Below, piece by piece: positions 47,035 through 57,124 of a stretch of 64,000 bases of DNA. Source of the stretch: FEN-1219 sp963810755 (GTDB taxonomy: Bacteria > Pseudomonadota > Gammaproteobacteria > Steroidobacterales > Rariloculaceae); the NCBI GenBank assembly GCA_963810755.1, contig CAWEOP010000001.1:62001-126000 (forward strand). The letters run 5' to 3'. The notes beneath the pieces were generated by a model. The model saw only the letters and a list, made by a program, of their open reading frames with translations. It was not told the origin of the DNA and did not search any database. The position numbers were made by a program, and so were the translations under genes. Numbering within the stretch: position 1 is the stretch's first letter; each line of letters opens with the position of its first letter.

Positions 47035-48255
47035 CTACTGCGGCCAGGCCGGCCCCTGTGCGCCGGCCGGAATGGGAGCAAGCCCGCGATAGACGAACTT
47101 CTGCACGCGTTTACCTTCGTAGGTCTCCGTCGTGTAGAGGTTGCCCTTCGAGTCGGTCGCGATGCTGTGCACGCCGAAGAACTGGCCCGGTTGGCGGCCG
47201 CCGTCGCCGAAGCTCGTGAGGATCTGCATCTTCGCGCGGTCGATGATCCAGATCTTCTCGTTCATGCCGTCGGCAAGATAGATGTATGTCTGCTGCGGGT
47301 CCTTCGAGAACGCGATGTCCCACACAGCGCCGGCGCCGAGCGTCATCGGCGACACCTTGAGCTCGCTCACGAACGTGCCGTCCTTGCGGAACACCTGGAT
47401 CCGATCGTTCACGCGGTCGCACGCGTAGACGAATCCGTCGTTCGACGGCTCGGCGCAGTGCACCGGATTGCGGAACTGCTGGGCGGGCGGCGCGGCCGGG
47501 TCGTACGGGCCGAGATCGGTGTCGTCGGGCCGGTTGCCATACGCGCCCCAGTAGCGCTTGCGATCGCCCGTGTTCACGTCGAGCACGACCACGCGCTTGT
47601 TGCCGTAGCCGTCCGCGACGTACGCCTCGTTCGCCATCGGGTCGATCGAGATTTTCGCGACGCGCCAGAAGTTCACGGGGTCGTTGCTGCCCTTGTTCTC
47701 CATCGGCTTGCCGAGCTGCAGCAGGAATTTGCCGCCGCGCGTGAACTTCAAGATGTGCGCGTCCATCGGATCGTTGCCGCCGATCCAGATGTTGTCCATG
47801 TGATCGACGGTGATGCCGTGATTCGACGTGGGCCAGTCGTAGCCATCGCCGGGGCCGCCGAACGAGCTCACGACGTTGCCGTCCGCGTCGAACTCGATGA
47901 CGGGCGGGGCGATCATGCAGCATTCGCCTTGCGGGTTGTTCTTGCCCGCGCTCGCCTCCGTTTCGAGGTTCAGCGACTGGTGACGGTGAATGATCCAGAC
48001 GTGGTCGCGCGAGTCGACGGACACGCCGATCGTCGAGCCGAGCAACCAGTGATTGGGCAGCGGCTTCGGCCAGAACGGGTCCACCTCGAACCGCGGAGCG
48101 ACGGGACCGGTCGGTGACGCGGCGGCGGGTGGCGGCGCCGCGTTCGCGGCCGGCGGGCTCGATTGCGGCCCGCACGCTGCGAGCAGAGCGGCGGCGGGAA
48201 CGAGGCACAAAGGCGCGAGGAGACGACGAATCGGACGACTCACTGGACGTGTCAT
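47035..48255 (-). CDS. NHL-repeat beta-propeller lipoprotein (amidating-lyase-like)
   Basis: A 406-aa protein with lipobox LLAAC near residue 28, then an Ala/Pro-rich linker. The body has NHL-type blades: IGVSVDSRDHVWIIHR, PPVIEFDADGNVVSSFG, GITVDHMDNIWIGGND, ISIDPMANEAYVADGYGN, IATDSKGNLYTTETYEG. The overall form resembles bacterial proteins annotated as peptidyl-alpha-hydroxyglycine amidating lyase, but activity is unproven. It is outer-membrane or periplasmic and divergent from the HupE/UreJ gene. Confidence 0.9.
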   Translation of the reverse strand: MTRPVSRPIRRLLAPLCLVPAAALLAACGPQSSPPAANAAPPPAAASPTGPVAPRFEVDPFWPKPLPNHWLLGSTIGVSVDSRDHVWIIHRHQSLNLETEASAGKNNPQGECCMIAPPVIEFDADGNVVSSFGGPGDGYDWPTSNHGITVDHMDNIWIGGNDPMDAHILKFTRGGKFLLQLGKPMENKGSNDPVNFWRVAKISIDPMANEAYVADGYGNKRVVVLDVNTGDRKRYWGAYGNRPDDTDLGPYDPAAPPAQQFRNPVHCAEPSNDGFVYACDRVNDRIQVFRKDGTFVSELKVSPMTLGAGAVWDIAFSKDPQQTYIYLADGMNEKIWIIDRAKMQILTSFGDGGRQPGQFFGVHSIATDSKGNLYTTETYEGKRVQKFVYRGLAPIPAGAQGPAWPQ

Positions 48256-48362
48256 GGCTTACCCCCCCAAGGTTGGCCCGCATCCGTGCGTTCGGTTTCC
48301 AAAGTCTAGCGGAAAATGTAGGCTCGGAGCGCTCCGATTTTCCCAGCAGGAACCTCCGTCTA

Positions 48363-49577
48363 GTGCCGAGCGCCCGACCTCGCGTGTTTCTCGTGTGGCT
48401 CGCCTTGGTGCTCGGGGCCGCGCGGGCGGTGCTCGGGCACGAAATTCCGAGCGACGTGACCGTGCAGATCATCGTCGCGCCGGCCGGCGAGCGCGTGCGG
48501 GTGCTCGTCCGCGCGCCGCTCGAGGCGATGCAGGACATCGAGTTCCCGACGTTCGGCCCTGGGTATCTCGATCTCGCCCGCGCCGATCAGGCATTGCGCT
48601 CGGCGGCGCAGGTCTGGCTGTCGCGCGACGTCGGCATCTACGAGAACGGCCGGCGGCTCCCGAGCCTCGAGCTCGCGGCGCTCCGCGTCTCGATCCCGAG
48701 CGACCGCTCGTTCGCAGAGTTCGACACCGCACTCGCACACTTACGCGGGCCACCGCTTCCTAATGACACTCAGCTCGTGTGGCAGCAGGCGCTGCTCGAC
48801 GTGCTGTTCGAGGCGCCGATCGCGTCCGCGACCTCGGCGTTCGCGCTCGACGCTCGGCTCGACCGGCTCGGGGCGCGCGTCGTGACCGCGGTGCAGTTCG
48901 TCGCGGCGAACGGCACGGTGCGGATCTTCGAGGCGGAAGGCAACGCCGGACTCGTGCAACTCGATCCGCGCTGGCATCAGTCGTTGCTGCGTTTCTTGCG
49001 GCTCGGTTTCGGGCACATCCTCGGCGGCGTCGACCATCTCTTGTTCTTGCTGTGCCTCGTCGTGCCGTTCCGCCGCGAGCTGCGCTCGCTCGTTTGGATC
49101 GTCACGGCGTTTACCGTAGGCCACTCGGTGACGCTGATCGCCTCCGCGTACGGGCTCGCTCCCGACGCGCTGTGGTTCCCGCCGCTCGTCGAAACGCTGA
49201 TCGCCGCGTCGATCCTTTATATGGCCGTCGAGAACGTCGTCGCGGCAGACGCGAAGGCGCGGTTGATCAAGACGCGCTGGGCCGTCGCGCTCGGCTTCGG
49301 TCTCATCCACGGCTTCGGTTTCTCGTTCGGACTGCGCAACACGCTGCAGTTCGCGGGCGACTACGTGTTGACTGCGCTCTTGTCGTTCAACGTCGGCATC
49401 GAGCTCGGCCAACTGCTCGTGCTCGTTGTGCTCGTGCCCGTGCTCAACGTAGTGTTTCGCTACGTGGTCGCCGAGCGCGTCGGCGTGATCGTGCTTTCCG
49501 TGATCGTGGGCCACACGGCGTGGCACTGGATGGCGGAGCGCTTCGCGGCGCTGCGCCAGTTCGATTTGTTCGGCTGA
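48363..49577 (+). CDS. HupE/UreJ-family membrane protein
   Basis: The 404 residues from GTG 48363 have a signal peptide ending VLGHE, a periplasmic region of about 190 residues, then seven or so membrane helices. The C-terminal half has FGHILGGVDHLLFLLCLV, TAFTVGHSVTLI and FGLIHGFGFSFGL, with the conserved His/Asp of HupE/UreJ proteins, which are linked to nickel or cobalt uptake. No hydrogenase or urease genes are nearby, so the metal link is only suggestive. A longer open frame to 48114 overlaps the divergent gene and is rejected. Confidence 0.85.
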   Translation: MPSARPRVFLVWLALVLGAARAVLGHEIPSDVTVQIIVAPAGERVRVLVRAPLEAMQDIEFPTFGPGYLDLARADQALRSAAQVWLSRDVGIYENGRRLPSLELAALRVSIPSDRSFAEFDTALAHLRGPPLPNDTQLVWQQALLDVLFEAPIASATSAFALDARLDRLGARVVTAVQFVAANGTVRIFEAEGNAGLVQLDPRWHQSLLRFLRLGFGHILGGVDHLLFLLCLVVPFRRELRSLVWIVTAFTVGHSVTLIASAYGLAPDALWFPPLVETLIAASILYMAVENVVAADAKARLIKTRWAVALGFGLIHGFGFSFGLRNTLQFAGDYVLTALLSFNVGIELGQLLVLVVLVPVLNVVFRYVVAERVGVIVLSVIVGHTAWHWMAERFAALRQFDLFG

Positions 49578-49646
49578 GCGTCATCGCCTATCTTGCGGTC
49601 TCGACCAGCGTCGCGACGAAGAAGAACCAAAACTAAGGAGCAACGC

Positions 49647-50330
49647 ATGTCTTTGCAGATCATCGGCGCCGGCCTCGGCCGGACTGGAACCTTATCGCTC
49701 AAAGTCGCGCTCGAGAAGCTCGGCTTCAGCCCTTGCTACCACATGGTCGAGGTTTGGGCGAACTTTCCGAGCATCGCCGGTTGGCTCGAAGCCGCGAACG
49801 GGCGGCCGGACTGGGAGCGCATCTTCGCGGGCTACCCAGCGACGGTCGACTATCCGGGCTGTCACTTCTGGCGCGAGCTCACGGCCGCCTACCCGAAGGC
49901 GAAGGTGCTGCTCACCGTCCGCGACCCCGAGGACTGGTTCGAGTCGGCCCACGCCACGGTTTTTTCGCCGCAGATGCGCGCACGGGCCGGCGGATCGCCA
50001 GCCAAGGAGTTCCTCGAGAAGACCGTCTGGGGCGATTTCGGCAGCGGTATCGACGATCGCGACTACATGGTGGCGGCGTTCGAGCGACACACCGCGGAAG
50101 TACGGCGCGCCATTCCGAAGGATCGGTTGCTCGTGTTCGAGGTAGCTCAGGGTTGGAAGCCGCTCTGCGAATTCCTCGACGTACCGGTTCCGAGCGTACC
50201 GTTCCCGCGGCTGAACTCGCGCGAAGAGATGGCGGCGATGTTGGCCGCGGCCGGCTCGGGGCCTGCGGCCGCGCCGGAAGACATCGCGGCGCACGCGAAG
50301 GAGTTCATCGCGCAATCTCGCAAGCTCTGA
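49647..50330 (+). CDS. Sulfotransferase family protein
   Basis: A 227-aa cytoplasmic protein; ATG 49647 has AAGGAG at 6 bp. The 5'-phosphosulfate-binding loop is IIGAGLGRTGTLSLKVAL (4-21), followed by KVLLTVRDPEDWFESAH, the 3'-phosphate motif. This matches the short Sulfotransfer_4 group. Many bacterial members are related to host-type sulfotransferases but have unknown acceptors. Confidence 0.9.
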   Translation: MSLQIIGAGLGRTGTLSLKVALEKLGFSPCYHMVEVWANFPSIAGWLEAANGRPDWERIFAGYPATVDYPGCHFWRELTAAYPKAKVLLTVRDPEDWFESAHATVFSPQMRARAGGSPAKEFLEKTVWGDFGSGIDDRDYMVAAFERHTAEVRRAIPKDRLLVFEVAQGWKPLCEFLDVPVPSVPFPRLNSREEMAAMLAAAGSGPAAAPEDIAAHAKEFIAQSRKL

Positions 50331-50470
50331 CTCGCCGCGGGTTGCATGGCCGAGTCTGTGTCATTTCGTGACGCGAACGGCACTACCGCACCGGAGTCGT
50401 TCTCGCCAGCCGCCGCGTTTGAAACTACTATCGCCGTTCGCTGGCGCGTAGCCGCAAAGGCAGGGTCGAT

Positions 50471-51350
50471 ATGAAAGTAGGTTTCGTCGGTTTGGGCCGG
50501 ATGGGGCAGGGCATGGCGCGGCGCCTCATGGGCGCCGGTCACGATCTGTGCGTGTTCGACGTGGTCGCCGCCGCCACCGCGCCTTTCGCGGAAGCGGGCG
50601 CACGGGTCTCTCGCTCGGTTCGCGATCTTGCGGGCAGCGAGGTGGTCGTCTCGATGCTCGTCGAGGACGCGATCATCCGCGACGTCGCGCTCGGCGCGGG
50701 CGGCTTGTGCGAGTCGCTCGGCAAGGGCGCGATCCACGTCGTGATGGGCACGCACGGCGTCGCGATGGTGCGCGAGCTCGAGGCGCGGCACGCGGCGGCC
50801 GGGCAGACGCTGGTCGCGGCGCCGGTGCTCGGCCGTCCGGACCTCGCGGCGAGCGGGCAGCTCGGCATCGTCGTCGGCGGTCCGCCGGCGGCTGTCGCGC
50901 GCGTCAACGATCTCTTGAGCGCGATGGGCCGGCGTACGTTCGTCGCGGGTGTTAAGACCTGAGTCCGCGACCGCGATCAAGCTCGCGAACAACGCGGTGC
51001 TCGGCTGCGCGATGGTCGCGATGGCCGAGGGCTTCTCGCTCGTGCGCAAGTACGACGTGCCGCCGCAGGTCTTTCAAGACGTGATGACCGAAGGGCTGTT
51101 CGCGGCGCCCGCCTACAAGATCTACGGCCAGAAGATGGTGGACGAGAGCTTCGATCAGGTCGGCTCGCCGATCACGGTCGGGCTCAAGGACGCGAACTTG
51201 ATCGCGGCCGCGGCGGATATCGCGCGCGTGCCGATGCCGAGCCACAACGTCTATCTCGAGCGCCTCATCGGCGCGGTCGCGCATGGCGACGGCAACCGCG
51301 ACCAGGCCGTGCTCGGGCGCGAGCAGGCGCGCGCGGCCGGCTTGGAATAG
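50471..51350 (+). pseudogene. NAD(P)-dependent beta-hydroxyacid dehydrogenase (copy 2), one frameshift
   Basis: The first frame gives GFVGLGRMG (Rossmann) through GRRTFVAGV, then stops at 50962. The next frame continues PESATAIKLANN, with the catalytic Lys, to 51350. The intact paralog at 37796 reads GRRTFDAGEKPEGASVVK across this point, so one extra base near 50955 (GTTAAGACCTGAG) is the obvious explanation. The repaired length of about 292 aa equals that of the paralog. The gene is separate from any obvious operon. Confidence 0.88.
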
Positions 51351-51373
51351 ACGGCCGCCGCGCGCTCGCCGCC

Positions 51374-51697
51374 ATGTTCGTGATCGAGCTCGTCTACAAA
51401 GCGGATCTCGGCGAGATCGATGCACACATGCGCGCGCACATGGCTTGGCTCAACAAGCACTACGCCGCCGGGACGTTCCTCGTGTCCGGACGCAAGGTGC
51501 CGCGCGACGGCGGCATCATCCTGGCTGTCGGCAAGAACCGCGCGGAGATCGAGGCGATCGCGAAGGAGGATCCGTTCTGCAAGAACGGCCTCGCGGAGTT
51601 TCGAGTAGTCGAGTTTCGCGCGAGCCAGCGCGCGGACGACATTCAAGCGCGGATCGCGAGCGGCGATCCGCCGGCTCGCGGGTCGCGGCCGCGGTAG
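51374..51697 (+). CDS. YciI-like (YCII domain) protein
   Basis: A 107-aa protein starting FVIELVYKADLGEIDAHM, then RAHMAWLNKHYAAGTFLVSG, PRDGGIILAVG and EDPFCKNGLAEFRV. These are the YCII-domain landmarks, including the His and Asp thought to be catalytic in YciI relatives. It follows the dehydrogenase by 23 bp and could be co-transcribed. The C-terminus ends in a basic tail. Confidence 0.9.
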   Translation: MFVIELVYKADLGEIDAHMRAHMAWLNKHYAAGTFLVSGRKVPRDGGIILAVGKNRAEIEAIAKEDPFCKNGLAEFRVVEFRASQRADDIQARIASGDPPARGSRPR

Positions 51698-51761
51698 CGC
51701 CGCCCCGCCAGGCTGATCGATGCGTGCCGCTTGTCGCGGTCCAACGACCGCAGCGTGATCG

Positions 51762-52181
51762 TCAGCGGACGCGATCGACGATCACGACGCCGAATTCGGT
51801 GTTCGCGGCGAACCCCTTGACGACACCGTCTTCGACCCGAAACTTCACGTCGACGTCGATGCCTTTCAGGAAAAACTCCGTCTCCGACGTCGCAAGCATC
51901 TCGAACGGCACCATGACTCCAGGGCTCTGCGCGAACAGCCGGCCCTTCTCCAACGTCAACTCGACCGTGAAGTTCGCTCGGCCTTCGTACTTTCCGACGT
52001 AGCGCTCGAGCGTGGCAGCGTCGAGAGTGATCGACGAGCGCTCGACTGGTGCTGGCCGCGTGGCGCCGTTCGCGGTGCGCGTCGTCCCCGCCGGCGGCAA
52101 CGGGGGCCGCAGCCCGAGCCAGACGGAGCAGAGCAGAATGGCTCCGCCGAGAAACACGGACGGATGTATGGCGAGTCTCAT
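51762..52181 (-). CDS. DUF3471-like protein with an N-terminal membrane anchor
   Basis: A 139-aa protein with one N-terminal hydrophobic helix (PSVFLGGAILLCSVWLGL), a Pro/Ala linker and a beta-rich domain: ITLDAATLERYVGKYE, ELTLEKGRLFAQSPG, ETEFFLKGIDVDVKF, EDGVVKGF. This pattern is that of DUF3471, usually found at the end of serine hydrolases but here free-standing. It lies 42 bp downstream of the ABC permease on the same strand and could be the last gene of that operon. Confidence 0.75.
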   Translation of the reverse strand: MRLAIHPSVFLGGAILLCSVWLGLRPPLPPAGTTRTANGATRPAPVERSSITLDAATLERYVGKYEGRANFTVELTLEKGRLFAQSPGVMVPFEMLATSETEFFLKGIDVDVKFRVEDGVVKGFAANTEFGVVIVDRVR

Positions 52182-52223
52182 CCGATCTTCCCTATTCGAT
52201 CACTCGGGCTCGATGGCGTGGGC

Positions 52224-53590
52224 TCACGTCGATGCCCGCACGCGGGCGTCGGCGCGGCAGAGCATCCAGTCGAGATTTTGCCAACGGCGTTGGGCGACGC
52301 CACGAAACACCAATGCGGCGGCGGCGAGCGCCGCCTCGAGCGCGACGACCTTCGCGGTCGGAGTGCCCGGTGCCGACGTGTAGACCGCAACGATCATCAA
52401 CGCGAGCATCGTCGCGACCGCGAGCGTTGCGTCGATCCAGCCGATCCGCGCTGTGATCATGAGGCCGAGGTAGGTGCTGAGCGCCGTGCCGAGCATCAGC
52501 AAGCCCATGCCGAATGCGAGCGTTCCCGTCGGCAAATAGAAATAGGTGCCGACCGCCACGAGCATCACCAGCAGCACGCCGAGCGAGTAGCTGTTGTGGC
52601 GCCAGAACGCGTCCTCGACGCGCCGGAAAAGCTCCGCTCGCGTCCAATGCGCGCGCAGCCACAAGCCGCGGCTACGGGTGGCGGCGACACTCGCGACGGC
52701 GCCAGAGAGGATGCTCAGTATCGTGAGGAAGAACAGCCACGGGCTCGGCGCCGACGGCGCCATTTCTCGCTGGAAGCCGTTGAGGAAATACGTCGCGATC
52801 AGGATCGGGACGACTTGGCCGATCGCGAGACCCCACGGCCGCGCCGTGCCGATCAGAAAGTCGATCTCGCCGCCGCCGTCGTACGAAGCGCCCGCGAGCC
52901 GGCCGGTCAGCGTTTGTTTGAGCCGGCTGAGCGCGCCCTTGAGCCTGGGCGCCAGCAGAAAGCCCGCGGCGAACAGGCCCCAGAGCAGCGCGCAGGCGAT
53001 CCAATACGGCGCGAGCGACCTCGACGGCCAGCCGATGAACCGAATCGGCAACACCAGCGTCGCGATCGTCACGAGCGCGCCGACCAGAAGGCCCGTTGCA
53101 GAACCGGCACCGAGTCGTCCGGTGAGCCACAGCACGACATACATCAGGCTGCAGGTCAGCAGCGAAACCACGAAGGCGCGCTCGAACACGAGGTCGAGCG
53201 CCATTGGCGATCGAACGTAATAGACGGTGATCGTGGATGCCGCGACGAGAGCGACGAGCGTGAGCGTAGCGAACGCGCTCGTGAGGAGCTTGGCGCGGCC
53301 GTGCGGCAGCACGTACACGTAGTGGCTCGACGCGAGCCGCGCGAACAGTGCGGGCAAGCAGCGACGCCCCGAACGTGACGCACAGCAGTCCCGCGATGGG
53401 CAGCAGCGTGAGGAAGCTCTCCTGCGCTAGCGAGAAACGCGACTGCCCGCCTTGCGAGCCGATCAACGGCGGCAGATAGAGAAACGCGGCGGAGCCGCCG
53501 ATCACGCCGATCGACGCCGAGCACCGTGATGCCGCGCAGCAGCAGCGTGCCGGTGAAATAGGCGACGATGAGTCGCAGCACGGCTTTCAC
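52224..53590 (-). pseudogene. ABC-2-type permease, two frameshifts
   Basis: GTG 53590 overlaps the stop of the ATPase gene (GTGA). The N-terminus KAVLRLIVAYFTGTLLLRG runs to TVLGV; near 53512 the frame moves by one base to IGVIGGSAAFLYLPPLIG, and near 53360 it moves again to LPALFARLASSHYVYVLPHG and continues to 52224. About ten hydrophobic helices are visible over the repaired protein of about 455 aa. With a GntR regulator and an ATPase it makes a YtrABC-like exporter unit. Both shifts equal one extra base. Confidence 0.82.
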
Positions 53591-54489
53591 TCGGGCAGCT
53601 CCCGAGGCAGCTCGCGGTGCAGCTCGAGGAAGATGTCCTCGAGCGTGAGCTGCTCGACCTCGACGTCGGCACCGAGTTCCCGCGCCAGAGTCTCGCGCTG
53701 TTCCACGCGCCAGTCCTGCACGACGGCCGTCGCCGTCGTACCGTTGCGCTGCAGGCGGAGCGCGTTCGGAATCGCGAGCGAGGCGGGCAGCGGGCGCGTC
53801 GCGCGCACGTGCAGGCGCACGATCGATTCCTTCAAGGAATCGAAGTCGCCCTGCCAGTACATCCGCTGGTCCTTGAGGATCCAGATCCGGTTCGCGAGCC
53901 GCTCGACGTCCGAGACGATGTGCGACGAGAACACGACGGAGCGGCGGCCGTCGGCTGCGACTTCGATGATCTGCTCGAGGAACTGGCGGCGCGCGATAGG
54001 ATCGAGGCTCGCGACCGGCTCGTCGAGGATCAGAACGTCGGGCTTGTGCCCGAGCCCGAGGAGAATCGAAAGCTTTTGCCGCTGGCCGACGGACATGCTC
54101 TTGACGCGTTGCCGGAGATCCACTTCCCATTCGCGGCTGAGGCGCACGACGAGCTCATCGTCCCAGCGCGGATAGAACGACGCGATCACGCCGATCTGAT
54201 CCGCCGCCGTCAGCTGATTGATGAGCTCGTCCTGCTGCGGCACGAAGCCGACGCGCGCTTTCGCCGCCCCGGGCAAGCGATAGCTCTCATAGCCGAACAG
54301 TTGCGCGGTGCCCGCCGTGGCCGGCGTAAAGCCGAGCAGCAGCTCGAGCAGCGTCGTCTTGCCGGCGCCGTTCTTGCCGAGCACGCCGACGATGTCGCCC
54401 GGCGCCACCGCAATGGAGACGTCTGCGAGAACCTGTTTGCCGCTGAACGACTTACCGAGCGCGTTCGCGACGATGTACGGGGCGGTCAT
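53587..54489 (-). CDS. ABC transporter ATP-binding protein (YtrB-like)
   Basis: A 300-aa ATPase: Walker A LGKNGAGKTT (37-46), signature MSVGQRQK (divergent from LSGGQ), Walker B VLILDEPVASLDP and switch His in VFSSHIVSD. A C-terminal extension of about 80 residues is common in drug/bacitracin-type ATPases. I chose ATG 54489, 4 bp after the GntR stop; the longer frame to 54639 lies inside that gene. It pairs with the frameshifted permease. Confidence 0.92.
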   Translation of the reverse strand: MTAPYIVANALGKSFSGKQVLADVSIAVAPGDIVGVLGKNGAGKTTLLELLLGFTPATAGTAQLFGYESYRLPGAAKARVGFVPQQDELINQLTAADQIGVIASFYPRWDDELVVRLSREWEVDLRQRVKSMSVGQRQKLSILLGLGHKPDVLILDEPVASLDPIARRQFLEQIIEVAADGRRSVVFSSHIVSDVERLANRIWILKDQRMYWQGDFDSLKESIVRLHVRATRPLPASLAIPNALRLQRNGTTATAVVQDWRVEQRETLARELGADVEVEQLTLEDIFLELHRELPRELPE

Positions 54490-54493
54490 CGGT

Positions 54494-54862
54494 CTACTCC
54501 CAAGCGTTGTGCAAGGCCTTGACCACGTCGTTCTCGCCGAGCTCGAGCTGGCGGGCCGCGAGCACGAGGTGCTCGACATGCGGCTCGATCTGCTCCATGC
54601 GCTTCGCAAGGGGCGACTGCGTGCGAGTGGGCTTCGCAACCGTCATCGGCTTGCCGCGGTGGCGCTCGAGCACGCCCTCCGTTTCGAGCAGGCTATACAC
54701 CTTCGATACCGTCATCGGATTGATCGCGTGCTGCAGCGCCAGGGCGCGAATGGACGGGAGCTCAGTACCCGGCGGAAGCTGCCCGCTCGCGGCCATTCGG
54801 CGGATCTGCTCCGAGAGCTGCCGGTAAATCGGCACGCCCGAGTGGGGCTTCAGTATGAACAC
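54494..54862 (-). CDS. GntR-family transcriptional regulator (YtrA type)
   Basis: A 122-aa protein from GTG 54862. Winged-helix GntR domain: IYRQLSEQIRRMAASGQLPP, ELPSIRALALQHAINPMTVS, LLETEGVLERHRG. The short C-terminal part, with no large effector domain, is the YtrA form. It is the first gene of the ABC operon and a perfect inverted repeat sits just upstream of its start, so it probably represses its own operon. Confidence 0.92.
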   Translation of the reverse strand: MFILKPHSGVPIYRQLSEQIRRMAASGQLPPGTELPSIRALALQHAINPMTVSKVYSLLETEGVLERHRGKPMTVAKPTRTQSPLAKRMEQIEPHVEHLVLAARQLELGENDVVKALHNAWE

Positions 54863-54875
54863 GGCGTCCCCCGCC

Positions 54876-54903
54876 TAAGTGCACTAGTACAATAATGCAC
54901 TTA
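54876..54903 (-). promoter_or_regulatory. Putative operator of the YtrA-type regulator
   Basis: TAAGTGCA (54876-54883) and TGCACTTA (54896-54903) form a perfect 8-bp inverted repeat with a 12-bp spacer, 13 bp upstream of the GTG start. Size and layout fit a YtrA-type GntR dimer site overlapping the promoter. Confidence 0.65.
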
Positions 54904-55045
54904 TGCCGCTCGGTCAATTGGAAGAGCTGGGCGGCGCTCGAATTTGCGACGCGTATCACGCGACGCCGGCGCAAAGCGTCCGATCGATGCGTCAAATGCG
55001 CGCCGCCGTCGCAGCGCAACAACGCGCGGAACCCGGAGTGGCGAG

Positions 55046-56201
55046 CTAGAACCCTTCCGGCCAGAGCTTCTTGTAGGCCGCATTCGCGGCCCAGCGCTGC
55101 GTCACACTCGGGTGAAACACGTCGCCGGCTTTCGGCGTCCGCGCCTTCGCGCCGAGATTGAACGGCGGTTTCTTCCAAGGCGCGTGGAAGTCCTGTCCGT
55201 AGCGCGTGAGGTCGAGCACGCGCACCGGCGGCGTCGCGAACAGCACGCCGACGCCCGCGAGCTTCTGCATCATCCAGTCGAGTGCGATGTCGGAGAGGCC
55301 GGACTCGCGCGCGGCGTAGCCGCCGCCGACGTCCGAGTGCGCGCCGATGAACCACACTTGCTCGACGCGCTTGTCCTTGTCCCAGCGCGTCACGGGGAAG
55401 TCGCGGCGGCGCTCGTCGAGCGCCATCGCGTGAAAGCCGCGCTCGACGGCCGGGCTCAACTTCGTGTCGACGAAGCTGAAGAAGTCCTTGCGCGAGCCGC
55501 GCACGTAGTTCGGCACGCCCATGGACCCGACCGTGTCCCAAACGGCGACGGACTTGATCGGCACGTTCGCTATCGAGATCCGTCTTGCGCAGCGCGACGG
55601 CCGCGATCGCCTCGCCCGCGAAATCCGCGATCGCGTTCAGCAGCGAGCTCAGCTTCCTGTCGCCCTGAAAGACGAGGCCCTTGCACTTGAACCAGGCTGC
55701 GAGACCGCGCAGGTACGCCTCCGACTTGTCGTCCGGGTCGTACTTACGCGGGTTCAGCAGGCCGACGCCGGAAATCAATCCCGCGAGCGCCCGCGCGGTG
55801 TACGCGCCGCGGCTGAAGCCTACGATGTGGATCGAGTCGCCGGGTGCGTAGTTGCGCGAGACGAACGTGTAGCCGCGGATGATCCGGGCGATCACGCCCG
55901 CGCCGAACACGCCGCCGAGCACCTTCATCACGGCGTTCTTCGAGTCGCCGACGCCGTGGATGTACTTCGAGACTTGCGCGAGCCCCGCCGCTGCGCCGTA
56001 CAGCATCTCGGTTTCGTTGCGCAGCGCCTGGGTCTCGGCGGTCGCTTGGCCGCGCAAGCTCGCGAACAGCTTGACGACGTTGGTCACGCCGTCGTCGAGC
56101 TCGGCGTCGGTCTGCGCGGCGCCATCGATGTCGGAGGTGCTCGGAGCATCCGCCGGGCCGTTCCAGGTTCCGTCTGCGCAAAAGACGATTTGCTTCGGCA
56201 T
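55046..56201 (-). pseudogene. DUF2235 alpha/beta hydrolase, one frameshift
   Basis: From ATG 56201 the protein begins KQIVFCADGTWNGPAD and carries IHIVGFSRGAYTARALAG, the GxSxG nucleophile motif of DUF2235. Near base 55577 (GATCTCGATAGCGAAC) the frame moves by one extra base to VPIKSVAVWDTVGSMGVP, then VWFIGAHSDVGGGYA and on to 55046. The repaired length is about 385 aa. DUF2235 includes Tle1-type phospholipase effectors of type VI secretion, but no T6SS gene or immunity partner adjoins, so a housekeeping hydrolase is equally likely. Confidence 0.85.
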
Positions 56202-56363
56202 CGCGGGCTCCCGGACGCGCTGTGGGATGGCTCGTACACTAGCACGCGATCGCGCGACGCAGCGTGCAGCACTCACGCTTTAGCCGCGCATCGATTGCCG
56301 CTACGCTATTGCGTAGGCTGAGCACTCGTGACCGTGACTTCCCTGATTCTCTCGGAGCATAGA

Positions 56364-57122
56364 ATGAAGAGGACCTTTCTCGGGGCGGCCGCTACGGCGG
56401 CGATCCTGGCCGCGGGATGTGGGCCGTCGCAGCCCCCGCCCGTCGACGCACCCGTCGATTCCGCGGCGCAGGCCTGGACGGCGCTCGCGAAGCTCCCGAA
56501 CTGGAGCGGTGTGTGGGAGGTCGACTGGCGCAACGCGCGCAAAGCGGCGCCGCGCCCGATGATGAAGCTCACGCCCGAATGGCAAGCGAAGGCCGACGCG
56601 TATCGGGCGGCGCAGGCCAAGGGCGAGAACCTGCAGAGCGAGGCAGCTAACTGCGTGCCGCCGGGCCTGCCGGGGATCATGAGCCAACCGTATCCGATTC
56701 AGTTTCTCTACCAGCCGGACAAGATCGTGATGCTGATCGAGACGTTCATGCAGTTCCGGCAGATCTGGATGGACGGCCGTCCCCATCCCGACGACCCGGA
56801 CCTCACGTTCTACGGCGACTCGATCGGCCATTGGGAAGGGGATACGCTCGTCATCGACACTGTCGGATTGAGCCCGCAGAACCGAATCGCGCCCGGCATT
56901 GGGCACGGCGATCAGTTGCACGTCGTCGAGCGGATCCGCCGCGTCGACGCTGACTGGCTCGAGATCGAGACCACGCTCACCGATCCCGAGGTGCTCGCGG
57001 AGCCATACACGAGCACGGCCTCCTTCAAGCATCTCGACGACGAGATTCGCGAATACATTTGCCTCGAGAACAACCGCGACAGCGCCGACGAGAACGGCCG
57101 TCCCGGCATCGAGTTGGAGTGA
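56364..57122 (+). CDS. Exported DUF6152-partner lipoprotein (pair 4)
   Basis: A 252-aa protein from ATG 56364 with GGAG at 6 bp. It starts with a lipobox-type signal (LAAGC), unlike pairs 1-3. Family motifs: ANCVPPGLPGIM, RQIWMDGRPHPDD, YGDSIGHWEGDTLVIDT, QLHVVERIRRVDADWLE and REYICLENN. Both conserved Cys are present. It is 2 bp before its DUF6152 gene, so order is partner first. Confidence 0.87.
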   Translation: MKRTFLGAAATAAILAAGCGPSQPPPVDAPVDSAAQAWTALAKLPNWSGVWEVDWRNARKAAPRPMMKLTPEWQAKADAYRAAQAKGENLQSEAANCVPPGLPGIMSQPYPIQFLYQPDKIVMLIETFMQFRQIWMDGRPHPDDPDLTFYGDSIGHWEGDTLVIDTVGLSPQNRIAPGIGHGDQLHVVERIRRVDADWLEIETTLTDPEVLAEPYTSTASFKHLDDEIREYICLENNRDSADENGRPGIELE

Positions 57123-57124
57123 TC

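Noticed and set aside
55046..56201. Type VI secretion effector with DUF2235
   Set aside because: No VgrG, Hcp, PAAR, adaptor or immunity gene is nearby, so the effector call is not supported.
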